Positions 1-14,500 of a stretch of DNA of 64,000 bases are shown piece by piece. Below the pieces are notes generated by a model. The model searched no databases and had not been told where the DNA came from. It saw only the letters and a program-made list of their open reading frames with translations. The DNA lies in contig CAJHNH020000504.1 in assembly GCA_905116865.2 (NCBI GenBank), positions 121,001-185,000 on the forward strand. The letters run 5' to 3'. Position numbers and translations under genes: made by a program. Positions within the stretch are counted from its first letter, which is position 1. Each line of letters begins with the position of its first letter. The DNA is from Candidula unifasciata (Eukaryota; Mollusca; Gastropoda; Stylommatophora; Geomitridae).

Positions 1-380
1 ATGGGTGAGGAGTACTGTCTGGATTTTTTCACCGGGTTATGCCGGTGTGCTGGGAAATGAACAGGCGGATAGACTGGCTGGCTCTGCACAACTTGGTGGA
101 ATACATGATAAGGCAAACATGGTTAGTGCCTTGTGGGAGAGCGTGTACAGTTCGGAGGAGCAGATGGATCACCACAGTCTGGTGAGATGGATGCAGCGGG
201 GAGTGACAAGAGGTTCTGGCAGATGCTCGAGGCTCAGAGGAAAGGCAAGACAGACGTTTAATCACCATTGGTATCGGAACCCCTCACTGGCTGCTGAAGA
301 TGGAGACGGAGCGTTAGGGGAATGCCCCGGGTGCTGTGATGTCGGTTCTTGAATCAACTCAACTCAAGATTGTATATTAT
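1..380 (+). mobile_element. I-group non-LTR retrotransposon, 3' end (RNase H)
   Basis: The reading frame at 5-352 ends an RNase H domain: 'GYAGVLGNEQADRLAGSA' is the hallmark GxxGvxGNexADrLA block with the last acidic residue and its helix. The final motif 'ECPGCCDV' and the trailing tcaactcaactcaa are shared with the longer plus-strand copy ending near 50415, so this is the 3' terminus of the same family. It lies antisense in an ELP2 intron, and its upstream part is outside the window. It is a relic, not a host gene. Confidence 0.75.
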
Positions 381-451
381 CTAGGGCTGCACCACACAGG
401 AGGACTTACAGAACGGAAATGCATTACAAGGTCCCCAGTTTAAAAACTTAC

Positions 452-625
452 CATTTTCCACCATTGTAATTACAGTTTCCTTAGCTGTGATGTCCTCATC
501 TGGCTGCAGATGAGCAATGGAAGTCATTTGTTGTACAGAGTTGTGAGATTCTGATGATCGAGCAAACCTCCATACTCTAATCAAGTGATCTTGAGCACAA
601 CTGGCTAATAAAATATCTCCAGCAT
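452..625 (-). CDS. ELP2: ELP2 coding exon (last one in window)
   Basis: A 174-nt exon with acceptor tccacag and donor gtaagt. It encodes 'DILLASCAQDHLIRVWRFA', matching DLFLASCSQDCLIRIW, then a variable acidic linker before the next WD blade, which lies beyond the left edge of the window. Confidence 0.92.
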
Positions 626-1126
626 CTGTGGACAATAAATACAGCCATTAACAGAAGGAAGTCCTTAACAGAAATGCAATACTAATTTTACAATCCTATA
701 AATAATGCATTAACAGAAATGGAAGACTACTTTTAACAGCTGGCCTCATAGATAGTTCCCAACAACATCAGGAGTAAGGCAAGAGTGTGTCATTTCAACT
801 GTATTTACTATTCATGGACAATATTAGAATGTATGTCCTAGGGAAGTAGAGATTGCCAGCGTAATGCTGACCACATTACGGATCTAGTGCTGATTGGTCT
901 GTTAAAATAAGGGTGCTCTTCCCATATGCCTGATGTGCCTAAAGGTGTGAAAATGAATCTTTACTTACTTTATGGACAATATAAATAAAATAGACACAAC
1001 ACAAGTGCAATAATTTAAATATTGGGACACATCTTTACACACAATGATAAAATAGAAATATAGATAGAAAAGAGAATCCAGCAATGTCACATACCAACCT
1101 CCTCCAATTTTAAAAACACCCTGCTA

Positions 1127-1157
<31 letters not shown>

Positions 1158-4100
1158 GACACAAACTGTAAATACAATATTTATACCGACTTTAGGTTAC
1201 CAATGTCAGACTTGGACACAGAAAATAACAAGAGAGAAAACTAACCACCTGTGAGATGAGATGTTTGAGAATGGCTGTGAATAAAACCAGAAGGGATCAA
1301 GTAAGAAACGACGTGATCAGAAGAACTGTTGGAAAACACCCATTGTCAAATTTATTGAGAAACAAAGAATGAAATGGTTTGGCCACCTAATGAGAATTAA
1401 ACCAACGATGCCAGCAGCAAGAGTGTACAACTTGAGGAGTCACTGACACCTTGAGCAAACCAAGAGACTGAGTGCGCCCTGGCTCGGCTGCTGATCGTCT
1501 GATGAACTGTGATGCCTGGCAGCATAAGCAGATATTGGCGAAAGAAAGAAGAAGACTATTTTGACAAATGCATAAATAAGGTCACTATCAGACAGGGCAC
1601 ACTGTTGTCACAAGTCTATAATATTCCTCTTCGTTATTCCTAATCTGCTAATCTATTCAACCCATCTTATTGTGCCACATAAAACATGAGGGCACTAGAA
1701 ATGTGCAACAGTTTGGGAGGCATAGGCTACTGAGTGCACTAAGTGTAGATGTAACACACTGCATCACCTTTATTTGGATTACAGTGAAGTGTTGGACACT
1801 GATTCATAATTTCCAGGACAGGGCCACCAGTTATGAAGAGGTAATATAACCTAAAACTGTCATGTGCAGATATAGGAATGTACCGCATGCTAGCCAAGTG
1901 TCTAAGGGATTTGTTATTATAAATGTGTACAAATGTCTGTCATCCACCCATACACTGGATTCCCTCTATCCACCAACCATATCGCCCACTTTTCTTGGTA
2001 CGGCAGACGTTGAAAGTGATTATAATTGGAGTTAAGGAGTGCCAATCCTGAACAAGAGCACCACTATAATCAAGGCACATATAACATATTAGCATGTCCA
2101 CAAGTACTGCCAAGATAAGACTTCATAGTGCGATCAGTCTCTTTATTGTGGACAACATATGGCGACGAAGAAGAATGGGTGACTGATTGCTCACTGTCAA
2201 GTCTCCTACTGCCTTCCACAAACTCACATCAGCAGTCTCTCCAAACATGGACAACATCCCAGCCAACTATGTCTCAAGTGCCTGCTACGGGCAATTCACA
2301 CCCAACTGGGCAGATACACCTATGTGATGTGCAGTGACTAGCCCCTTGACGGCTCATCTGTAAACCACCCCGCCACCACTATGGGCTCTAGATAAGATTT
2401 ACCTCTTAGTGAAAACTCCAGACCACCCATCAGCTATCCCTGTCACTCACTGAAGCATCATTGACTAACATCTCGTGAGCCTCCGATTCTTCCCTATTAC
2501 ATATTCACGTTGGTTAACATAAAAGTTCCTCAGCACCCTCTGTGCACTCAAGAACACTGCTAACCAACGCAACATAGCTGCCCCTGTATCGACCCCAACA
2601 CACATGGGTCAAACAACACAAGCTATTCCAGAAAACACTCAGACAGAACTCCTAGTCCTACTCATGATCCACCACAATCATCTAACAGTTCATAAGAAAT
2701 CATAGAATGATACCATACTGTTAAAAATGGTCACAAGAAGTCCATACGTGCACAAGACTAAAAAAAATGCGCCCACTCAGCTAGATGAACTGAAAGCAAC
2801 TACCTCTGATAAACCACAGTTTACTATCCCCCCCCCCCCCCCCCCCAATTGCACAGCTATCCAAATCCTTGAGACTGTGAACCCAGCAAATGGGTCTGCA
2901 GTTCAATTTACATATTTCTCAAAAAAGGTTTGCATCTAAACCAAGGAACATGAATAGATGGACTATACTTCTGAGGGCCATACTCATTCATATTGCTGTG
3001 CACATAACAAAAACATAAATGCCAATGGGGAAGATATGGAAGGAGTTACAGTAGATGGCAAAAGATGGGACAACTTGGTGTGAGCTGATGGCTAATGTTT
3101 CAATGGGCTGTAAAAGGTAGAGGAAGAGGTCACTTAACTCTGAGTGGTCAAGCTGACATTTCACTGTTTACATGGTCAAAGGGACGGAAAACAGTAAAAT
3201 GTTTTCTCTGTACTTAGTGATGACTTCCTTCCAGTAAAAAACAAAACAACCTTACCACAAAACGTTACTAAAAATAAAATAAAAATATATCTTTTTTTTA
3301 AATCACTTGACATCTATGATGTCACAGTAGCTTGCCTCATCAGTGATCACAGGTTTCAACAACCCAGAGTTTTATATTAAGCTGTTCAAGTTTCTTTTGG
3401 TACAAAGTTTCAAGAAATTGTATAAGTCTGAGTTTTTTTTTTTTTAATCGACATTGAGAAAAAGGGCATTATTATAATTGTACTGAAAAATAATCCACCT
3501 AATTTTTCACTGCAATGTAGAGACAAACTTACCATCAACAGTGAAATTCAAACTGCGTATCCAATCTTCATGACCAGATAAGACAAGGACTCTGAAATAC
3601 TACAGACAGAATATATTCAGATTGCTTACATAAAGTAAAACTAAAACTTGTACAATGTAATAAACTTAAAAGTATTTAGGATTCTAATTGAACTGGTCAT
3701 AATAATTCACCTTTCTTGTGTTAATCTTCCTAATTTACTCAGTGCTGCTTTTATTCTTATTTACTTAATTTCAATTATTATCTTTTCTGTTTTCTGTCTT
3801 TGTAAATTTTCTCCAGATCTGAGTAATCTTTGTTACCTATTTATTTTAAATAAATACTGATTTAATCATGCAGACCTGAGAGAATCACTAATGTAACTTC
3901 TGATCAAAATAGACGCTAGGCAGGGGCACTGTTTGGAGCCGAGGCAAATTTTTTGCTTCTGCTGGACTGTGGCTGATGCATTTTTGCTCCATTTGTAGAC
4001 TGGATATAGTTTCGTTGCCCAGCTTCTGAGTTAAATGCATGGCGTGACACTGTGAGCTGCAGATTTAATTTGGAATGTTTTTCGGACTGTGATGGTGTGA

Positions 4101-5446
4101 ATTGTAGATTCAGAAAATGGCGCGATGCAGGTCGTCGCAATGTTGGTGGTGCCCGTATGTGATTAAAATTGATCGCGTGGGCAACTGCTGATCTGTTGGT
4201 GACTTCTGCTACCATCAACGATGAACTGCATTTCTAATGCCGGACTGTTAGCACTTAGGATGGCTACTGTATGCTTTAATGCGTATGTATGCTAGATATG
4301 CTGAGACAGCAGTCTGTCAATCTTTCCACAAGGGACTGTGATAAAAATTCCGTGTGTTTTTAATTGCACAGGAGCGGAGCAAAGATGGGGTGACCTGTTT
4401 GCTATGAAGCTGAAACTAAGACTACCAGACTAATGTGGAGCTTTGGGAGAAGACTGAACAAATTAAGTTAATTAACAGTGAGTAAAAGATGATGGCATCG
4501 GAGAGAATACACACTGTGAAAACCTGATAACAATATACAGGGTTCATAGCCATTTACCCATCAATTTCAAGGCTTTTCAAGGTCTCTTTAGTTTTTCTCA
4601 AGGTTGTCTCGGTGTAATACTGAAACAAGATTTTTGCCTTGTTCAAGGGTGTACGGAGCACATAATTTACTTCATTCGTGCCACATGTGTTGGTATACCA
4701 GCACATATATCATCATCATCATGTAGCATTTTCTTTATCCTGAACTAAAAATTGGCCTCTCACCAGCTCTCCCGTCTCATGTACTTTTTTATACACAAGG
4801 AGTCACTTATACCCTGTGCCCATCTTCGTGTTGGTCGGCCCCTGCGCTTGATATAGTGTTTGAAAATTTTGTTAGGGCTCGGTAAAGGGCACTGTCTGTT
4901 CTGGACATGGTACCTGAAAGGGTAAGGGGGAGAGAGAGAGAGAGTCATGCAGAGAGGGAGGAAGACACATGCTGAGGAAGGCTGGGAGAGACAGTGTAAA
5001 GATGGACAGATGAAGGTAGAGGAAAGAAGGAAAAGAAGTCTGGGGAAGGAGGAAAAAACGAAAGGGAGGGATGGAGACATGATGAGGGAAAGTGGGGAAG
5101 GGACAGCGAAAGACAGAGAGGGAGACAAATACAGAAAGAGGGAATGCAGATACAGAGATGGGAGATGAAAGAAGGAAGAAGGAAACAAAACAGAGATATG
5201 GAAGGAGGAAAATATGACAAAGATAGTTGAAGGAAGGAAGACAGAGGGAGAGAGAATGGACAGGGAGAGAAGCAGATGCAAGCAGAGATACTTGTAGACA
5301 TAAAGGAGAGAGAGAAAGAGGGACAGCATGGAGAGGCAAGCAGACAGAGGGAGAGAACTAAAGAAAGAGAAAAAAGGCAGAGCAGGAAAATGGGAGGGAG
5401 GTATACAAAGAGGAAGTGATGAAGGGAGGCAAACAGACATAAAGCA

Positions 5447-5521
<75 letters not shown>

Positions 5522-5921
5522 TAAGGAAGGCAGTGACAAACACAGATTAAGAGAGGGGGGCAGGAAGGGAGACAAGATACAGCAAAAAAAAAAAAAAATA
5601 GCCTCCTGCTGAAACCCCACCCACACACAATTTCAAGTGTAGTGGACACAATCACTAGGAAAAGATAGTTATGAGGCAAAAAACGTACTTAGATGAACCG
5701 GGGGGGGGGGGGGGGGGAAGAGAATGAGAGAGGGGAGAGGGTAAGGAAATCTAGAGAAAATGAAAAGACAGGATGGAGAGGAGACAAAGAAGAGATGAGA
5801 CAGGAGAAAGAGCAAGAGAGAACAGAGCAAGGAAAGAAAGAGAGGAAGAATGGAGAGAGAAAGGAGAATAGTGGAAGATCAAAGGAAAGAGAAGGGGTGA
5901 GAGAAGAGAGGTAAGACACGG

Positions 5922-5958
<37 letters not shown>

Positions 5959-8900
5959 GGGGGGGGGGGGTTGCGATAAGAACACTGAGCGCCAAAAATA
6001 GAATTAGGAAATCTCTGAGGCCACTTTTCCGGTTCCTACCCTCTCCCAATGAGAATGTGGCCGTGGTCCATAAACAACAGTGCTAACCCCTACTGTCCCG
6101 TGCTTGTCCTATCTGCTGTGACAACAATAGTTCAATTTCTTACACTTAAGGCTGGTGACCTGAGAGCCAAGGTCATTTTATGAAGAAAAAAGTCCAGGGG
6201 ATCCCAACTCACCACCGGTGGAAAATAGTGCAGATTACCCACACACACACAAATAGGTCAGCTCATCAGTGGACTTGTTTTATTTCTGGTTTTCCAATTA
6301 CAGAAAGGAGGGGGGAGAGGAGGTGGTGTAGAAGGCTGAGATGGTATGGGTGAGACAGAGGAGGTGAGAAAGGTGAGAGAATAACTTTAAGAAAATAAAG
6401 GGGGCACTGAGACAGGGAGAGAAAGAAGGGAGTAAGAAATAAGATGAGATATAGAGGGAAGAAGGTAGCAGGAAGGGGTGCACCCCCTCCCCTAGGTGTC
6501 ATCAATGTGGGAGGAGAAAGGGGGGAAGGGGGGGGGGGGGGGGGGGGGGGGGTTACGGCAAATGTGTTTTTAAAAGTACACATATATTTAATGTGTGTGT
6601 GAGGGAGGGGGAGTGGTGGACATAAAATTTTCTGCACTAGGCAACACATAACCTTCTACGCCAACTGAAGGTACGGAGAAAAAGAGAGAGAGAGAGAGAG
6701 GGGGGGGGGGGGGGGGAGCGGAAAAATACAAAGAGAAAGGGAGAGGAAAGCAGTGACAGACAGGCAGAGAGTGAGGAACAGGTAGGACAAAATGTGAGGG
6801 GGCAGAAAGAGAGATGGACAGAGTTTAAGGCCGCTAAGAAAACAAACACGTCAAAAGACAATATCCACTATGTTCACGCTGAACGACCCCCTCCCCCCCA
6901 ATACAACTTCCTGTGTACTTGAGTTGCTAGGAAAAGAGTTACGAAGCGGCACATTTACTAAACTTTTAAACAAGAAAAAAAAATAGGAAAAATAGGGGGA
7001 GGGGGAACAGGAAATGAGAGAGTAAAAGGAAAGATAGAGAGGAAGAGAAGAAGATGAAGATCAGAAGGGAGGGTTAGAGACAATGCAGGAGACGGGAAGA
7101 AAGGAGCAATAGGTAGAAGAGTGAAAGAGGGAGGGAAGAGAGAGAGGGGTGAAACAACAGAAGAGGGAATCTCGGGGAATTACAATACTGATCACCAAAC
7201 ACACTGTAAAAATAAAACCAGGCCAAAAATAGAACTGGGAAATCCAGCTGACGTCACTTTACTTAGCCCCAATGCGGTCTTTAATTAATAGAGAAGGCTG
7301 TGCTTAGCCCCCACCACGACCCACTATTTATAAATACAACCAAACCGAGCCCCAATATCTCCCAATATAATCCTTTCTAGAAACCACGGCCATAAAACGA
7401 TTTATACTATTATAAATTCTGCCGGACTCACTAGAAACAAAGGCACACGCGAGACGCCCCATGCAACTCCGCGCGCGTGTATTCATGGGCTGCAACACAG
7501 CCCGCCCTTCCCCTGGCTTTTAACAAGCCATTTTGGCTGAAAATAGCCAATAATCAGGTGCCCTAATACCTGAAACGACCTTAAAGTAGCCAAAACTAGC
7601 CAAATAGCCAAAAAAAAGCCAAATGGCCCCCAAAAATAGCCTAACTGCTGAAAATCACAGGACTTTTGACGTTCTCTTTGCGGCGGTCAAAATTCATGGT
7701 TTCTCAAGGTCATAATGTCTTATTCACGGTCAAAATCACTGTTCCTTGTTGGATAAAAAAATTCCCGGTAAATTCAAGGTTTCCCGGTCCACTATGAACC
7801 CTGAATATAACTAGAATACCCTTGTAGTGGAGCCCACAGGGTCAAAGGAGTAAGGGCAGACTAAATAAACCACACAGAATGATGTTGAAAAGATGACACG
7901 GAATGAGCTGCATGTAATGACAAACTATAGGACAACATGGCAAGAGCTGGTTAAAGGTCTATGGTCCATTCAGGAATAAAGGGCTGAAGAGAATGCAAAC
8001 CTGACAAGATAAGTGAAATGAACCACCATACTTTTATTTAAACAACATAGAATGTCAGTGAGTTACTGAACACTGCCAGTAATTCATAAATGGTTACACT
8101 AGATCTTACCTGGCCATCATCCCCAGCCACATATAAGTGTACTTTATGATCATCACAGCCACAAGCAACAATAGGCACTGCAGACAAACATGTCACTAGT
8201 CAACAACAAAGGTTGCAATGGTTTACTTTCTCACATATTCTAAGAAGTTACTATAACTCACTGGGATTCCTTTATGCCACAATCTTTGCTCAACTATCCA
8301 GCATAATTTCTTAGTCTGCTTCTAACTCTTCTATTGCTGATCTTTATGGTAAAAAATTTACTGCAGGACTGTAAAGTGATAGATCTATACATATACTACA
8401 TTATGGCATGATAGGATTTCACCATTTCTCAAAGAATTATCTGTAACCAGTATCAATGCCAGGGTTTAACCCCACAGAAATAAAAACAAACAAAATCTGA
8501 CTCGACGTAAAATACAAATAAAAATTAAGTGAAGAAGAAGAAAAAGATTATGATCTCACATAAGAAGCAGCAGTCCACAATGTTAATGTCTACACACAAA
8601 AATAATAAAGAGAAAGATTGATAACAAAAAACAAACTGGAAGTGCTACAAAATAATGTAGCTGAAGCTAAAGAAACACACACAAAGATAGGCTGCGACCT
8701 TCTACTATTTTCCAACTCAAGAATTATAGTAATACATCTAATATATTTATGAAATATAAAATTCTCTCAACACTTCGATGAGATCACGAGAGGAAGTAGA
8801 AGAATACATTCATTATCAAGTGCCATTTCCATTAAAGAAGTTGGCTTCAGTTTACCTCCGATGGTTTCTGTCACTAGCTTTGATTGTACACTTGTGTCCC

Positions 8901-11521
8901 CTTGTTTTCTTTTTGGCATCTTGCTCACCGGGTTTTGATTTTCCCCTCTAGTGCGGTTTTTAAAAATATCAGGTTGTTTAATGTAACCAAATTATATGAT
9001 TTGCCTTTCTGATTATTATTTCCACCAACAGTCGTGTATTTCCAGCTTCTCTGAGATGTCAATTTTGTTTCACAAAATGTGACCTACACTGATATATACA
9101 AACATTCTTAGGGTTTAAGTGTTAGCTGTCTGCTCTGTATGACAATGGAGATAGCAGCTATCACAGGGCACTTGTATGGCTGGCGAAACAGAATCAACTC
9201 ATGCACTGATAGTGACAGACTCAATGAATATGCTTAAGAAAACCAAAACTGGAAAACTCTGCTAGAATAGGCTGACATCACCCAGAAGTCCGGCCTCAAG
9301 AAACTATTTTTACTGTACACATCGGGACAGGCCGGGGTGAAAGGAAAGAAAAGAGCTGACAGACTGGCCTTGTCTGCAGTGGTTATTGGAGGAGCAAGTA
9401 TGGCAGATATATTTAATGTGCTGTGTTCTAGAGCCGTTAAGACAAGGGAGAGAGATGATGGACAGCCTGTTGGAAATGGGTATTGAACGAGGACATTCAT
9501 AAACCAGTTGTGGGGCAAAGAAAGAAGATATGCCAATAAACTCCTACTGGATCCGTTGATAATGGAGACACTGAGATAGCTGCTGCATCGCAGGACAGAG
9601 CACCAATGGGTCGGACTGTCCAGGATGTTTATAGTCTAGTTTTTTTTATCCTTAAAAAATTGTACTTCTGAATCTATGGCTTATGAGTTATGGACATGAT
9701 CCGTAACTCCAAAATACCGGGTTTGAAGTGCTAGTAAAATTGTATAACATTGTCTCACCAAATAAAATTCACGGTGGGAAAAACTATAATTACTACACAG
9801 TGCACAAATTTATTCTACAGCTACCTGTACCAGCTTCAGAAACCCAACAATGGGACCGGACTACCAAAAGCAGATGACCCAGCAGCAATAAGACAGAAAT
9901 AATTACAAAAATATTCTTATAAAACAACAACAACAAAACATCGACACTTTAAAGGCATACCACTGGTTCCTGGAATGATGAAGACAGCTACAGTCAGTGC
10001 AAAACCTGATCCAAAATTAAGTGTCTGTTTTTCTGTAGCCTCTAGAATCGAATACAAACAGAAAGGTTTCACATAAAGGCAGCAATACTGGACAAATCTG
10101 TGCAATCCAGAGCAACGAACAGTTAACAATTTCAAACTTACCTTTTTATGTCCTAGAAAGTTGTCATATTAACCCACTCTTCTTTTTCAGCATTTCGAGC
10201 TCTTGAGGTTAACTGCTGCATATAACAGCCTCCTCCATTCATCTTGCTGTTGGACATTTTCTTTTTTTCCAGTTGGTAACCTTGTAGATCTGCCCACATA
10301 TTATCTCTCCACTGTCTTCTTGGTCTGTCTTGTGGTCTACTTTCATTCAACCCTTTTGCATGCATTTTTCTTCTTTCTGTTATCTAGCATCTCTCTGTAT
10401 GCCACAACCACCACATTCTTTTAGCCCTCATGATGCCAGTAATTATTGGTTATTTAAGCATATTATAAGTTTAACTCCACGACGGATTGGAAAAAATTAT
10501 AGCAGAAGGCATTGTACCAGGGACCGACATGAAGATGGGCACAGGATATAAGTGACTCCTTGAGTGTGAAAGTTCATGAGGCGGGAGAACTGGCAAGAGA
10601 CCGAGTTTCTTACAGGCAGACTGTGATGAGAGCGACGTTCTGCAAAGGACCTGCTACATGATGATGATGATAAATTTAACTGCTGCTTCTCACTTTCTAG
10701 TCCCAGCTGTTTGCATCTTTGATAGGTCAAAAAACATTTGTTTTAAGACTCCTGTTCTCAAAGGCTTGTAATAAGACTTCATCTTTTTTCAAATTCCAGG
10801 TTTCAGAGCCATATAAGACTTATGGTCTCATCAGTGTTTTATATACTGTGATCTTGGTGTTATAAAAGAGAGCATCTGATTTTAGCAAATTCTACAGACT
10901 GTATTTCCTCTCTTATTATATTAGAGAAGTTGTAGTTTTTACACAAGTACAGTAGACTGCAATATCTGGCTTAATGTGGGAGAAGAGCAGGTTGAATAAA
11001 AAAAAAAAAAAAATCTGGATATGCAAGAGTTCTATTCATATCCAGTTTCTACCCCACACTTGCCATTGCCAGTTGTCCAAGAAAAATTCAAAATTTGATC
11101 CTCTTTCAGCCGCCCGAGGGCCTGCTATATCGAAGAAGGGTCCTTTGCTGTCTTATGTGGTTTCCTTTTATTTGTGGTGTGTAGTCACACCTGATATTAT
11201 TGTTGTTTGCTTCCTTGCTGTGCTGTGTTGTTTGCGGTTTTGGGTTCTGGTGTGTTCCAGATCTCTTTGCGGTGGTATTGAAGGGTACTAGCTGACTGTT
11301 GCTGGTGCTTGGTTTGCCTCGTGCTGGTCGCTGTGCTGGTGCCCTGTTGCTGCTTGGTTGCCGATCTAAAAGCCGCCGGAAAAAGCCAAACAAACACCCG
11401 TTGCGCCGTCGATACGAACAATGTTCCTTTTCAGGACAAACAGGGCCGTCACAATCTGTTGTTGTGATCGGCCCCCCCCAAAAAAAAAAAAAAAATTTTT
11501 TATTTTTTTCCCTTTTTTTTT

Positions 11522-11559
<38 letters not shown>

Positions 11560-14500
11560 TTGTTTTTTTTCTTATTTTTTCTCTACCCCACACATATTGA
11601 ACACCCTTTTTATACCAAAGCCCACTCTTTTTATTTTTATATTTTCTGACCTCTCAGTACAGGCTAGTACTTTATAAATGTTTTTTTTTATGTATTGTAC
11701 TGTATGTTTTAAACAATTATTATGAAAAAGGGAAGTCCAAAAATAAAAATATTGTCCACATTATTATAAAAATATATGTCTAGCTTAAAAAAAAAAGCAA
11801 GTATGCTGAAAATGATGGATACATACACATTTAAAATGAGCAAAACATTAATGTAAAACACAGGTTAACTTTCAAAAAATTAGGTAAACCTAGTTTTTAT
11901 AAATAAATTGTTAACATAAATAATTATACAAATGGGAAAAGGTTTGCCTGAGATGAAAGAGCCAAAACTTACAGTTTTTAGCTTTTGAAAAAGTCCTTGA
12001 CAGACAAATGTTTCACGTATTTTGCCCTCTTCCATGATACAATCTCTCTCAACTTATGCAAACAGATTATAGCAGTTGCCATGGCTTCCTCCTGCTCACT
12101 AATGTACTGCAGGCTGTCTCAACAGACTTTTTAACACTTCTGAATGTGGGATGACATTTTTTCAGTCATCTAAGGATAAGTAAAAAAGTAAAGGACCCTT
12201 TTACACGCCTTTAGGCGTATAGGGCACATAGGACTAGACCTATATTTTATAGACCAATTGGCACAAGATGGGTGATGTGGTCAGCATCACGCTGGCCACC
12301 ATTACTTCCTGGGACTGCACCCAGTACCCACTCAAGGCTGGGTCAACCTGGGAGTCAAGACATTTTTTAAAAAAGTCCGGCTCCGCCAGGAAGCGAATCC
12401 ACTACCTTCCAATCCGCGGCGAGCGTCTAGCTACTCCGCCATGGCGACTCATATAAGGATGCCTCGTCCTAATACATCATCTTCTATCACTTCAACATTT
12501 CACAATACAACTGTCAGTTATTTCATCAAGTTTACCGTTTGACATCCATTCTGTAATGTCATCTGCACTGAAATTGTCACAGTCCTGTACTTTTCCGGCA
12601 ATGAAACAAGTTTATCTTTGTTCATCTTCCTCTTCAGTTTCACATACCGGTTCAAAGTTGAAATGTCGATCTTCACGGCCTAAAATAATTGTCCAAGAAT
12701 TTATGAAGTCTTCACTATTATCAATCGTTTATATCAACGAACTCAGGAGACGCTGACAATATCTTTTTTTGTTACCATTTCAATGATACCCTAGCCCTTT
12801 AGCTGATGGCCATCACAAAACATAAAGCTTTCATCCGTGGCTAAATGCAAAGGTGGGTTGTCAAGAAGTAGCACAGCTTTTCTCAGCATGTATATGACAG
12901 TGACACAACCAATGGGCTAAAGAACACAACTATTGTCCTCAACTGTAACTCAACACAGCTTCCCTCCTTGCTGTCCAGGACTAATGTTCATTCGGGTTTC
13001 ATCCAGATCCACGTTCATACCTGTTCTCTGAATTCAGTTTCTCATCCTTTCACTCTAAAAGAATGACCAGTTATTCTTACATGGTTACCTAGTGTTGCCC
13101 AAGCAAACTCACTATATCTCGTGTTCTTCCTTTTCCACTCTAACCCCGTGACTTGTAACCTGGCGACTTCCCTAATTCTAGTAACCAATCAGACCCCTTA
13201 TTTTATTCTTAAATTTAGCACCATTACACCCGGAACAACACCAAGGTCCAAAAGTGGATGAACAACGAGGACTATCCGCTAGTTTACAGCTGGTGAACAC
13301 AAAGAATGAGAACTTTCCCATCATCTTTGAAAATACATATCGGGCTGGGTCTAGGTTTTCAACTTAACCATAAAGAAAACTTCTGCTTTATCTGATAGAC
13401 CATGTCTAGGATTATCAAGTGGGCATTCAAAATACTCAGCCACTCACTGCATGCCTGTGAACACCTACCCATGTTTACGTTGTTCCACACCATAACATCT
13501 TGACCACTCACTGCACGTCTGTGAACACATACCCCTGTTTACTTAGCTCCATACCATAACCTCTTGACCACTTACTGCATGCCTGTGAACATCTACCCCT
13601 GTTTACTTAGCTCCATACCATAACCTCTTGACCACTTACTGCGTCTGTGAACATCTACCCCTGTTTACTTAGCTCCATACCATAACATCTTGACCACTTA
13701 CTGCATGTCTGTGAACATCTACCCCTGTTTACTTAGCTCCATACCATAACATCTTGACCACTTACTGCATGTCTGTGAACATCTACCCATGTTTACTTAG
13801 CTCCATACCATAATCTCTTGACCACTTACTACATGTCTGTGAACATCTACCCCTGTTTACTTAGCTCCATACCGTAACCTCTCGACCACTTACTGCATGT
13901 CTGTAAACATCTACCATTGTTTACTTTGCTCCAGATCCGAACAGTAGAATCCGCTGAAGCAGTTACAATTAATGTTTCCACTGTCTCACTTGTAGAGCTG
14001 CCACTTCTGGGTACAGTACATGCTGACACACAAATTACAGAACCTTCATGTCCTTTCAGAGTACACAGGGGTTCAGTACTTGTCTGAAATTATTGTAATA
14101 GAAAACATAACTGTAGGAGATTTTCATTCATTACTTAAGGACACCCTCCATCTTGGAAACATGATCAACTACTCAACACATGTGTAAGGGGATAGATTAA
14201 AAGTCAAGACAGATAATTTTTTTTTTAGTATTAGTGTTTCGCCTTAATTTCTTATAACTAAGCTGCTTTATATTTGGGACACTCGCATAAATCTAGGTCT
14301 TCTTTAGTAAAGAAAGTAAAGATCCCTTTTTACGCCTTAGGCGCATTGGGCATATGGGAAAAGCACCCACATTTATGCAGACCAATCAGCACTAGGTTTG
14401 TAATGGGGTCAGCATTACGCCGGCCGTCTTTACTTTCCCAGGACATACAACCTGGTACCCATTTAAGGCTGGGTCTACCTGCGAAGCCCCATACCATGAT

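Larger units (their letters stand above)
4538..7803. mobile_element. 3.3 kb non-autonomous DNA element, purine-rich, with CAGGGTTCATAG inverted ends
   Basis: The left end reads CAGGGTTCATAG and the right end is its inverse (ctatgaaccctg, ending 7803). The similarity extends inward into 'tttcaagg...' and 'ccttgaattt...' blocks. Both ends are flanked by aatata, a probable 6-bp target duplication. Inside there is no transposase. Most of 4920-7170 is purine-only sequence with (AG)n, G-runs and CA/TG tracts, plus an RTE tail at 4709-4918. The phrase ccaaaaatagaa[t/c]t appears at both 5993 and 7224, so part of the interior is duplicated. The superfamily is undecided; the 6-bp duplication would fit IS3EU-like elements. 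Confidence 0.65.

Noticed and set aside
3916..4218. 100-codon minus-strand frame
   Set aside because: No motif, no splice context, composition like random intron sequence.
4760..5914. Long open frames (up to 288 codons) rich in Ser/Leu or Arg/Glu
   Set aside because: They are translations of the polypurine tract and (AG)n; open in several frames at once with no protein-like composition.
11299..11649. 116-codon frame ending in a Phe run
   Set aside because: The Phe run is poly-T; the earlier part is noted as an unknown GC-rich patch but has no motif.
13440..13925. CRISPR-like array
   Set aside because: Units are contiguous without variable spacers, in an animal gene intron; it is a minisatellite.
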